NCBI GenBank assembly: GCA_021848065.1
Contig: JAJZNA010000032.1
Span: forward strand, 1-35,388
DNA: 35,388 nt
DNA from: Microcaldota archaeon
GTDB lineage: Archaea > Micrarchaeota > Micrarchaeia > Micrarchaeales > CABMGC01
Direction of reading: 5' to 3'
Shown: one piece after another, positions 28,555 to 35,388 of the stretch
How positions within the stretch are numbered: position 1 is the first letter of the stretch
Layout: the number at the start of each line of letters is the position of its first letter
Notes under the pieces: generated by a model
Databases searched by the model: none
Seen by the model: the letters and a program-made list of their open reading frames with translations, nothing else
What the model was told of the DNA's origin: nothing
Translations under genes and position numbers: made by a program

Positions 28555-29415
28555 ATGAAAATAGAAGAGTTGAAGAATAAAATACCAGAGGTTTGTGCAG
28601 CTGCACGTATTATAGTGCAGGAACATGGGCATACGAAGAAGTTTGCGAAACATATAGTTGCATTAGTTGTGAAACAGATAAAACACCTGACGGATATTGA
28701 ACTTGTAGAATTTGTTGGTACGGATAAAATTGGAAAGATGTTAGGTTACAAAATTATGCCTACCTTTTCGACATTTTCAAAGGTAAGAGAACGCTCAGAT
28801 CCAAATATCCTTAGAGATTTGAATAATTGGATACTGCAAGATAGATTTAAAGGGAGACGAGTGCGCCTTCTTGCACCAGATAGTACTGACATAGATGCAA
28901 GTTCGCATGATGACAAAGATGCGAGATGGGGGCATAGAACGCCTTCGAAAAGAGAGCAGGAAGATGCAAATGGCAAAGCCAACGAGATGTTCTTTGGTTA
29001 CAAATTGCATGCAATTGCAGATGCAGAATCCGACATTCCATTGGGGTTCTTTATTGCACCTGGAAATAGGCATGACTCTGTATTTTTCCACAATTTGTTT
29101 GAAGATGTGAAGAAACGATTCTGCGTTATGTTTGGTGCCAAACTACTTGCAGATTCAGGATATGACGCAACGAGGATATACAAAGAAATCCATGACAATA
29201 ATATGGAGGCAGTTATTTCAAGAAACGGGAGAGGCCATAGAAAATCAGAGGTTCCAAAGGACCCAGAATATGGGAAAAGATGGTCTATTGAAAGGATATT
29301 CTCGCGTTTGAAGGAGGTATTCGGACTTTCCAAAAATAGGTTTATTGGCATCAAAAAGGTGTCAATTCACATCTATTCGTGCCTCATTGCATACTTGATG
29401 GAATATCTGATATGA
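28555..29415 (+). CDS. DDE (IS4/IS5-superfamily, DDE_Tnp_1-like) transposase
   Basis: LLAPDSTDIDAS, LLADSGYDATRIYKEI, GKRWSIERIFSRLKEVFGLSKNRF (R-E-K type C-motif). Confidence 0.85.
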   Translation: MKIEELKNKIPEVCAAARIIVQEHGHTKKFAKHIVALVVKQIKHLTDIELVEFVGTDKIGKMLGYKIMPTFSTFSKVRERSDPNILRDLNNWILQDRFKGRRVRLLAPDSTDIDASSHDDKDARWGHRTPSKREQEDANGKANEMFFGYKLHAIADAESDIPLGFFIAPGNRHDSVFFHNLFEDVKKRFCVMFGAKLLADSGYDATRIYKEIHDNNMEAVISRNGRGHRKSEVPKDPEYGKRWSIERIFSRLKEVFGLSKNRFIGIKKVSIHIYSCLIAYLMEYLI

Positions 29416-29514
29416 TAGTGCATGTTCATTGACGATGGTGGTTGTATGTAAATGTCAAGTCCCTAGTGACTGCTCCTAGTTATCTTTATAAAGTCTAATT
29501 GCGAGTGTTAATAC

Positions 29515-29898
29515 ATGGCCTTTGCAAAAAGTACGCCAAGCGCTGGCGCTACAAGGAAGCGCGGAATACTTCTTACCATATGGTTGGCACTTATGCTGAT
29601 AGGATATCTCATATCCGCAGTCACATACCTCTTCATGAATTCCGTAGTAACCTCTGCCATCCCCGGCATGTCTTCCGCAGTCATATATCTGCTCGGCGTA
29701 GTCTCACTTGTGGGCATAGCTGCCGTGTACCTGATGTTCACGTGGAAAAAGCTAGGCTTCTACATCGCGATAGGTATAGCTGCCATAAGCTTCATTGTGA
29801 ATGCAGCGTATCTTGGCATAGTGAATGCCATCCTCGGCCTTATCGGGATAGTGATACTCTACATCCTCATACGCGGCAAGCTGGGCCAGTTCGAGTGA
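29515..29898 (+). CDS. Small four-TM hypothetical membrane protein
   Basis: 127 aa with four hydrophobic segments; TATCTTTATAAAG TATA region upstream. Confidence 0.6.
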   Translation: MAFAKSTPSAGATRKRGILLTIWLALMLIGYLISAVTYLFMNSVVTSAIPGMSSAVIYLLGVVSLVGIAAVYLMFTWKKLGFYIAIGIAAISFIVNAAYLGIVNAILGLIGIVILYILIRGKLGQFE

Positions 29899-29914
29899 AG
29901 CCCCTGCTTCACCT

Positions 29915-30814
29915 TCACGGCTGCGCGTATCCAGTAGTCCATGCTGACGTGTACGATACTGCTGTAGCCTGGCCGTTGTTAGAGTTGCCGCTGTAGTCCT
30001 GCGCGTTTCCATTAAGGGGCCACCATCCTACAACATGCAGCGGATCTATCGGCGCACCTCCAATGCCTTCAGTATAAAGCTCCTTTATCTGGTTGGCAGA
30101 TAGCGTCGTGTTGTATATTTGTATGTTGGACAGGTATCCATCGAAGTACGTGGAGTAAACCGGACCGCCGTACCCTATGTACAGCGGGTTCACTGATCCA
30201 TTCAGGGCTCCTTTTACGGATGCGCTTGATTTTCCAAGCAGTGCTCCATTCAGGTATACTGCTATCGTATTTGTGCTGGACTGGTACGTGACCGTGCCGA
30301 ATTGCCATTCGTTTACTGCTACTGGGGATGGCGTCTGGTAATAATTGGATCCGCTTGTAGTGGTCAGTCTGGTGCCCAGAACCGTGCTGGAATGGAACAT
30401 ATCGTACTCGTTGGTGCTTGTGCTCGACTCCTTGCCCAGTATCCTTACGGTTGATGACGGTATTGATGCAGCATTTATCCATGCCGCTATGGTGATGTTT
30501 GCCGGGTTAATGCTTCCACTTGACGGTATGGATACCTTGCTATTCTTTCCGTCAAACACAGCGACATACATGGGCAGCTCTCCCTGGCACTGCCCTTGCA
30601 GAGTCACGGACTCGACATTCCGCACAACCTGGCACGCTCCTGCCGTCGCCTTCGGTGCGAAGTTCGCAGAGTTGAATATCCCAAGTTCAAAAAGAGCAAC
30701 CATCACTATTGCAATGATGAGTATCGCCCATCCGTATGTCATCAGATACTCCATTGCAGATTGGGCCTTTGTCTTTCCTCTAAAACGACTAATTCCTGCC
30801 CAAACTCCGCGCAT
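29915..30814 (-). CDS. Class III signal peptide (pilin-like) LamG/jellyroll protein, array copy 1
   Basis: KAQSAMEYLMTYGWAILIIAIVMVALFELGIFNSANFAPKATAGACQVVRNVESVTLQGQCQGELPMYVAVFDG...GIGGAPIDPLHVVGWWPLNGNAQDYSGNSNNG... Confidence 0.85.
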   Translation of the reverse strand: MRGVWAGISRFRGKTKAQSAMEYLMTYGWAILIIAIVMVALFELGIFNSANFAPKATAGACQVVRNVESVTLQGQCQGELPMYVAVFDGKNSKVSIPSSGSINPANITIAAWINAASIPSSTVRILGKESSTSTNEYDMFHSSTVLGTRLTTTSGSNYYQTPSPVAVNEWQFGTVTYQSSTNTIAVYLNGALLGKSSASVKGALNGSVNPLYIGYGGPVYSTYFDGYLSNIQIYNTTLSANQIKELYTEGIGGAPIDPLHVVGWWPLNGNAQDYSGNSNNGQATAVSYTSAWTTGYAQP

Positions 30815-30818
30815 TCGA

Positions 30819-30860
30819 CAACTACCTGATTATAGTCTCTCGCAAAAGCAATAAATAACT
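30819..30860 (-). promoter_or_regulatory. Array promoter module, copy 1
   Basis: Minus strand GTTATTTATTGC...CTATAATCAGGTAGTTG shared with upstream regions of copies 4 and 5. Confidence 0.5.
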
Positions 30861-30868
30861 GACCGCAC

Positions 30869-31753
30869 TCACGGCTGCGTATACATCGAAGTCCACGCAG
30901 AGGTATAAGCTATCCCAGTTGCCTTTCCATTGTTCGAGTTGCCCGAGTAGTCCTGCGCGTTGCCGTTTAGCGGCCACCAGCCAACGATGTGGATCGGGTC
31001 TATGGGCGCGCCGCCGATGCCCTCCTGATACAGTTGCTGCACATCATTCGCAGATAGCGATTTGTTATATATCTGTACATTGGATATGAATCCCACCCAT
31101 TTGCCGCCCCAGCCATTTCCTATATCCAGCGGTGAACTTGCAGCTATTGCATTAGCATTCAAATTCTTGCTGCTGGTAGTCACAACGAGCTTCCCATTGA
31201 CATCGCGATAGTTTACGATGCTGTTTCCGTCATATGAAAAGGCATAGAAATGCAGGTTCCCATCGCTTACTTTAGGTGAGTATAAGCTGTATTGGATGGT
31301 ATCTATGTAAACCAGCTCATCACCGCCATATAATGCGTCCTGCCCCAACGATAATCCATAGGCATTGCCTGGATTATAGTTGACCATGCCCATGCTGCCA
31401 GTGGCAGATGTTGATGCCCACACTGTAATTGTCACAGAAGCGGAGCCTGAAGAGGTTATCGCATCTACTCCAGGTATATTCGCAACGCTTATTATGCTAT
31501 TGCCATCGAACTGCGCGACGTACCTGGGCAGCTCCCCCTGGCACTGCCCCTGCAGGGTTGTCGACTCGACATTCCGCACGACCTGGCAGGCCCCTGCCGA
31601 TGCCCTGGGTGCGAAATTGGAGCTGTTGAATACGCCCAACGCAAAAAGGGCAACCATAACCACTGCGATGATCAGTATCGCCCACCCATAAGTCATCAGG
31701 TACTCCATTGCAGACTGTATCTTGAATGACTTGCCACGCAGCTTATGTTCCAT
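30869..31753 (-). CDS. Class III signal peptide LamG/jellyroll protein, array copy 2
   Basis: KIQSAMEYLMTYGWAILIIAVVMVALFALGVFNSSNF...ELPRYVAQFDGNSII...GIGGAPIDPIHIVGWWPLNGNAQDYSGNSNNG. Confidence 0.85.
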   Translation of the reverse strand: MEHKLRGKSFKIQSAMEYLMTYGWAILIIAVVMVALFALGVFNSSNFAPRASAGACQVVRNVESTTLQGQCQGELPRYVAQFDGNSIISVANIPGVDAITSSGSASVTITVWASTSATGSMGMVNYNPGNAYGLSLGQDALYGGDELVYIDTIQYSLYSPKVSDGNLHFYAFSYDGNSIVNYRDVNGKLVVTTSSKNLNANAIAASSPLDIGNGWGGKWVGFISNVQIYNKSLSANDVQQLYQEGIGGAPIDPIHIVGWWPLNGNAQDYSGNSNNGKATGIAYTSAWTSMYTQP

Positions 31754-31756
31754 TAC

Positions 31757-31796
31757 CCTACCTGAAAATTGATTGCATGTGAAACAATAAATAACT
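31757..31796 (-). promoter_or_regulatory. Array promoter module, copy 2
   Basis: Minus strand GTTATTTATTGT...AATTTTCAGGTAGG. Confidence 0.45.
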
Positions 31797-31804
31797 TTCA
31801 GACC

Positions 31805-32680
31805 TCACGGCTGCGAATATCCCGAGGTCCACGCTGCAGTGTATGAAACTCCAGTAGAATTGCCGTTGTTGGAATTGCCCGAGTAGTCCTGCGCGTTACC
31901 ATTAAGCGGCCACCACGCCACTATATGTACTGGATCTATGGGCGCGCCGCCGATCCCCTCCAGATAGAGCTGTTCAACGTCATTGGCTGATAGCGATACA
32001 TTGTATATTTGCACATTGGATATGTCCCCTTTCACGTAGTCTCCCTTGTAATATGGGTTATACCCTATTGCAACGCTGATGTTGCTCCATACTGTTCCGG
32101 TGAAGCTCCCGGCACCTACTTGCTTGCCGTCTATGTATGCTTTGACGCTTCCTGCTGACCTGTCATAAGTGCCTACATAGTAGTACCATTCTCCCGGATG
32201 TATCGTATATGCCCAAGCTGCAGTGCCTTTAGATATGCTATTACCTACATCAAACCATCCACCAGCTCCGCCATCGTTCATCATCAGCTGGAAGCCCACG
32301 TTGTTCGAATCAGTATGCCCGTTAGCAACGATTCTCGGATTCTGGCCATAGCTTACGTTCGGAAAATACATCCACGCGCTTACGGTCATGGAACCCATGT
32401 TGTCAGTGAAATAAGGTGTACTTATGTATGATAATCCTTTGAAATAAGGCACATACATGGGCAGCTCCCCCTGGCACTGACCCTGCAGCGTTGTCGATTC
32501 GACATTCCTCACGACCTGACACGCCCCTGCAGTTGCCCTTGGGCTGAAGTTTGAACTGTTGAATACGCCCAGTGCGAAGAGTGCAACCATCACAACTGCG
32601 ATAATCAGTATCGCCCACCCATAAGTCATCAGGTACTCCATTGCAGACTGAAGTTTGTATCCGTGGCTTGTGCGCTGCAT
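31805..32680 (-). CDS. Class III signal peptide LamG/jellyroll protein, array copy 3
   Basis: KLQSAMEYLMTYGWAILIIAVVMVALFALGVFNSSNFSPRATAGACQVVRNVESTTLQGQC...; start at ATG 32680 preferred over 32695 from TATA spacing. Confidence 0.8.
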   Translation of the reverse strand: MQRTSHGYKLQSAMEYLMTYGWAILIIAVVMVALFALGVFNSSNFSPRATAGACQVVRNVESTTLQGQCQGELPMYVPYFKGLSYISTPYFTDNMGSMTVSAWMYFPNVSYGQNPRIVANGHTDSNNVGFQLMMNDGGAGGWFDVGNSISKGTAAWAYTIHPGEWYYYVGTYDRSAGSVKAYIDGKQVGAGSFTGTVWSNISVAIGYNPYYKGDYVKGDISNVQIYNVSLSANDVEQLYLEGIGGAPIDPVHIVAWWPLNGNAQDYSGNSNNGNSTGVSYTAAWTSGYSQP

Positions 32681-32740
32681 AGAAGTATCGCCCATGCAAA
32701 TATTATATTACTTTTGAAGTGGGCTATTGGGGCTTCATGT

Positions 32741-33577
32741 TTACGGCTGCGTGTACCCGGAAGTCCACGCCGACGTATACGACACCCCGCTTGCCTTGCC
32801 ATTATTTCCGCTGCCAGAGTAGTCGTTTGCATCCCCGTTCAGCGGCCACCATCCAACAACGTTGAGTGGAGATATCGGCACGCCCCCTATCCCTGCCATG
32901 TACTGCGACTTTATGTCATTGGCTTGAAGCGATGTGTTGTACATCTGTACATTGGCAATGGCTATGGTAGGGGCAGCTGCCTGGGGACCTATTGTCCAGT
33001 TTGATATTGTAGAGCCACCGCTGCATGACCACGCCCCTCCAGTTAAAACGCCATTTATGTAAACGGAACACAAGCTCCCGTCATCAACCCCTATCACATT
33101 ATACCAGGTGTTCAGGGCCGGCTTAAAAATGCCTATGCTACGTCCTGGAAATTTACACCACATGGTATTCGAGGAATCAAAAACACATCCGCCCAGAGCA
33201 GTTGAGAATATCGTGGGGTAATTTGTTGAGGATAGTGTCTGTTCTTGGAACCAAAACGAGAAAGAATAGGAATTTGATAGTTTGGTGGAGGAAATCAACA
33301 CCTTCCCGCTAGGTCCTGGTACGAGCACAAATTGCGGTATCTCATTGCCGCACTGCCCTTCAAGGTTAATCCCTTCGACATTCCTCACGACCTGGCATGC
33401 CCCTGCAGTTGCCCTTGGGGTAAAATTGGCAGAATTAAACACGCCCAACGCAAAAAGGGCAACCATCACTATTGCAATTATCAGTATGGCCCAGCCATAA
33501 GTCATCAGGTACTCCATTGCAGACTGGGCCTTGAATCTTCTGTCTGAATGATTCAGGTATGCCCAGGATCTGTACAT
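32741..33577 (-). CDS. Class III signal peptide LamG/jellyroll protein, array copy 4 (most divergent)
   Basis: KAQSAMEYLMTYGWAILIIAIVMVALFALGVFNSANFTPRATAGACQVVRNVEGINLEGQCGNEIPQFV...GIGGVPISPLNVVGWWPLNGDANDYSGSGNNG. Confidence 0.85.
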   Translation of the reverse strand: MYRSWAYLNHSDRRFKAQSAMEYLMTYGWAILIIAIVMVALFALGVFNSANFTPRATAGACQVVRNVEGINLEGQCGNEIPQFVLVPGPSGKVLISSTKLSNSYSFSFWFQEQTLSSTNYPTIFSTALGGCVFDSSNTMWCKFPGRSIGIFKPALNTWYNVIGVDDGSLCSVYINGVLTGGAWSCSGGSTISNWTIGPQAAAPTIAIANVQMYNTSLQANDIKSQYMAGIGGVPISPLNVVGWWPLNGDANDYSGSGNNGKASGVSYTSAWTSGYTQP

Positions 33578-33580
33578 GCA

Positions 33581-33622
33581 TCAACTACCTGATTATAATC
33601 TTCCATAACGCAATAAATAAAC
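33581..33622 (-). promoter_or_regulatory. Array promoter module, copy 4
   Basis: Minus strand TTTATTTATTGCGTTATGGAAGATTATAATCAGGTAGTTGA. Confidence 0.5.
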
Positions 33623-33635
33623 TGGCATATGCCGA

Positions 33636-34541
33636 TCATGGCTGCACATATCCTGACATCCAAGCCGAAGTGTACGCCACTGCGCTCTGCTGTGCGTTGT
33701 TAGAGTTGCCGCTGTAGTCCTGCGTGTTACCATTAAGCGGCCACCAGCCTATCACGTTCAAAGGGTCTATCGGCGCCCCACCCAAACCCTGCGAGTAAAG
33801 CTGTTTTATCTCGTTTGCAGATAGGGAAGTGTTGTAGAATTGGTAATTGGCAATCATGCCTTTATAGCGCGCGCCGGAGCCGCAATTTGTGCTGTCAGGA
33901 ATACCGAGTGCATAGAACATAGAATATGCGCCGCCAGGCACCGTACGCACTCCGGTTCCGCTGTTTCCAAAAGCGCCGTTTATGTACCCTTTGTAAGCGC
34001 TTCCATCATAAGTCATCACTATGTTGCTCCACTGGTTTGTCGGCACGGTGCCTATATTGACGCATGCAAGTGCCCACATCCGTATGTAAACGCTTCCAGA
34101 GACGAGCTCTATCCAGGTATCGTGCCACGAGCTGCTGGATGCCGGCAGGGTTTCTACCTCATCAACAATATCTCCGCTTGTAGAGGCAGGGTTTATCCAG
34201 ATGGATATGGTGAACTTCTGGCTATTGCTGTTCATGGAAGCAAAGCCCGTGTTCTGCACTGCATAACTGCTCTGCCCATTTAACTGCGCGACATACATCG
34301 GCAGCTCTCCTTGGCACTGCCCCTGCAGCGTAACCGATTCGACATTCCTCACGACCTGGCACGCTCCTGCCGTCGCCTTCGGTGCGAAATTGGCAGAGTT
34401 GAAGATGCCCAGCTCGAACAGGGCAACCATCACTATTGCAATGATGAGTATCGCCCATCCGTATGTCATCAGATATTCCATTGCAGACTGGAGTTTCAGA
34501 TTTCTGCGATTACGCCAATTGCCTGCCCCGAACCTGCACAT
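33636..34541 (-). CDS. Class III signal peptide LamG/jellyroll protein, array copy 5
   Basis: KLQSAMEYLMTYGWAILIIAIVMVALFELGIFNSANFAPKATAGACQVVRNVESVTLQGQCQGELPMYVAQLNG...GLGGAPIDPLNVIGWWPLNGNTQDYSGNSNNA. Confidence 0.85.
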   Translation of the reverse strand: MCRFGAGNWRNRRNLKLQSAMEYLMTYGWAILIIAIVMVALFELGIFNSANFAPKATAGACQVVRNVESVTLQGQCQGELPMYVAQLNGQSSYAVQNTGFASMNSNSQKFTISIWINPASTSGDIVDEVETLPASSSSWHDTWIELVSGSVYIRMWALACVNIGTVPTNQWSNIVMTYDGSAYKGYINGAFGNSGTGVRTVPGGAYSMFYALGIPDSTNCGSGARYKGMIANYQFYNTSLSANEIKQLYSQGLGGAPIDPLNVIGWWPLNGNTQDYSGNSNNAQQSAVAYTSAWMSGYVQP

Positions 34542-34544
34542 TCA

Positions 34545-34586
34545 ACAACTACCTGATTATACTCTTCCATATAGCAATAAATAACG
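34545..34586 (-). promoter_or_regulatory. Array promoter module, copy 5
   Basis: Minus strand GTTATTTATTGCTATATGGAAGAGTATAATCAGGTAGTTG. Confidence 0.5.
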
Positions 34587-34600
34587 TCTGCACGCACTGG

Positions 34601-34890
34601 TCACGGCGGTGTGTACCCAGAAGTCCATGAGGATATGTACGAGACCCCTGTCGATTGGTCGTTGTTTGCGTTTCCAGAGTAGTCATTCGCGTTACCATTA
34701 AGCGACCATCATGTGACCAGGTGGGTGATATCTACGGGCATTCCTCCTATCACTCCAGCATAGAGCGCGCTTATCTGGTTTGCATCAAGCGATGTGTTGT
34801 ACACTTGCATATTCGATACCATGCCCTGGAATGGGGACACCGCGGTGCCTATGACCCACTTCTCGTTAGCTTCGTAGTAGCTGCCTGCTG
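34601..34890 (-). pseudogene. Degenerate sixth LamG copy (C-terminal part only, internal stop)
   Basis: Minus strand reads YYEANEKWVIGTAVSPFQGMVSNMQVYNTSLDANQISALYAGVIGGMPVDITHLVT*WSLNGNANDYSGNANDQSTGVSYISSWTSGYTPP*; TGG-to-TGA at the conserved WWPLNG. Confidence 0.75.
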
Positions 34891-34983
34891 GGCCTGAGCG
34901 CCAGCAAGGGCCATATTGGACTGGAGTAAAATCGCCATGATTATGGCAAGGCTGCTATAGCGCATCCCCAAAATTCTGTTCAT
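34849..34983 (-). CDS. Short ORF with Sec-type signal peptide overlapping the pseudogene (probable truncated remnant)
   Basis: MNRILGMRYSSLAIIMAILLQSNMALAGAQAQQAATTKLTRSGS*; frame shifts into LamG remnant. Confidence 0.35.
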   Translation of the reverse strand: MNRILGMRYSSLAIIMAILLQSNMALAGAQAQQAATTKLTRSGS

Positions 34984-35011
34984 GGCTGCATCCTGCAGTA
35001 TTCTTCCAAGC

Positions 35012-35386
35012 TCAGCATGTAAGCCACTGGCACGAAGTAGCAGGGCATGAATTGCCTCCCAGGTCGACGTTTCCGCTGCCAGTTGCTACGGATGTGCCGC
35101 TGCACAACGCGCCGCTGACAGTATCCTTGAGGTTATTGTCCTGCAGCGATGATGCCGTCATGTTCACGAGGTATGTTCCACCCTCCTTCGATCCCACAGT
35201 ATTGTTTCTTAGCGTCACCGACGCGCTCGAGCCGACCACCATGCCGTTCGAAGTCGCCTCGCTTATCAGGTTGTTCTCTATAGTAGTGCCGTTGGCGTAG
35301 TATGCATATATTCCCGTGGCCGTGTTTGTTATATTGTTCTTGCTTATCTGCGAGTTGATGGCGTTTACTGCATATATGGCCGTTTG
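35012..35386 (-). CDS. C-terminal part of a NosD/PbH1-like right-handed beta-helix surface protein (continues beyond window)
   Basis: QTAIYAVNAINSQISKNNITNTATGIYAYYANGTTIENNLISEATSNGMVVGSSASVTLRNNTVGSKEGGTYLVNMTASSLQDNNLKDTVSG...; repeated xxxNxIxxxxxGIxx turns. Confidence 0.7.
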   Translation of the reverse strand, partial: QTAIYAVNAINSQISKNNITNTATGIYAYYANGTTIENNLISEATSNGMVVGSSASVTLRNNTVGSKEGGTYLVNMTASSLQDNNLKDTVSGALCSGTSVATGSGNVDLGGNSCPATSCQWLTC

Positions 35387-35388
35387 CG

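Larger units (their letters stand above)
28422..29466 (+). mobile_element. Complete insertion sequence (about 1045 bp) with DDE transposase
   Basis: Imperfect TIRs CTAGGAACTTGACAAAT (28422-28438) and rc of AAATGTCAAGTCCCTAG (29450-29466); flanking direct repeat TGACTG (28416-28421 and 29467-29472). Confidence 0.85.

Noticed and set aside
34601-34890. In-frame TGA at a conserved Trp as evidence of UGA=Trp recoding or selenocysteine
   Set aside because: TGA is used as a normal stop by many genes in this window, including the intact array paralogues (..CAGCCGTGA); the copy also has a truncated, frameshifted 5' end, so pseudogenisation is simpler.
29915-34900. CRISPR-like or short tandem repeat explanation for the array
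   Set aside because: The repeat unit is an entire roughly 0.9-kb gene with intact reading frames, not short direct repeats with spacers; no CRISPR repeats or cas genes were seen anywhere in the window.
29915-34900. Diversity-generating retroelement (DGR) acting on the lectin-like genes
   Set aside because: No reverse transcriptase ORF, template/variable repeat pair or adenine-biased variable tract recognised in the window; a DGR elsewhere cannot be excluded.

Overview
Archaeal chromosomal window. Archaeal PheS/PheT, uL30, uL15, XPD, beta-CASP nuclease, TATA-box promoters and class III signal peptides support this; the gene set resembles acidophilic DPANN/Micrarchaeota-like lineages, but that placement is inference. 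From left to right: the C-terminal end of an IS605-type TnpB with a right-end/omegaRNA-like hairpin; an MBL hydrolase and a 6-TM membrane protein; a sugar-catabolic locus (GH15 glucoamylase, cyclase-family hydrolase, glucose dehydrogenase, aldehyde dehydrogenase, KDG aldolase, enolase-superfamily gluconate dehydratase, IlvD/Edd dehydratase) encoding an essentially complete non-phosphorylative Entner-Doudoroff route; XPD-pheT-pheS; uL30-uL15, a glycosyltransferase, a coiled-coil protein and a CPSF-like nuclease; TauE/DUF1634/ClC transporters; a ZnuCB-like ABC transporter; and a complete DDE insertion sequence whose ends and target duplication can be read directly. The most striking part is about 29.9-35.4 kb on the minus strand: five consecutive paralogues plus one wrecked copy. 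Each joins a near-invariant class III (pilin-like) signal peptide/TM module to a highly diverged LamG/jellyroll core and a near-invariant C-terminal block. That C-terminal block (GWWPLNGNAQDYSGNSNNG..YTSAWTSGYTQP) looks like the canonical N-terminal strand of a LamG domain moved to the C-terminus, i.e. an apparently circularly permuted lectin on a pilin stalk, in an array with signs of sequence homogenisation at both ends.
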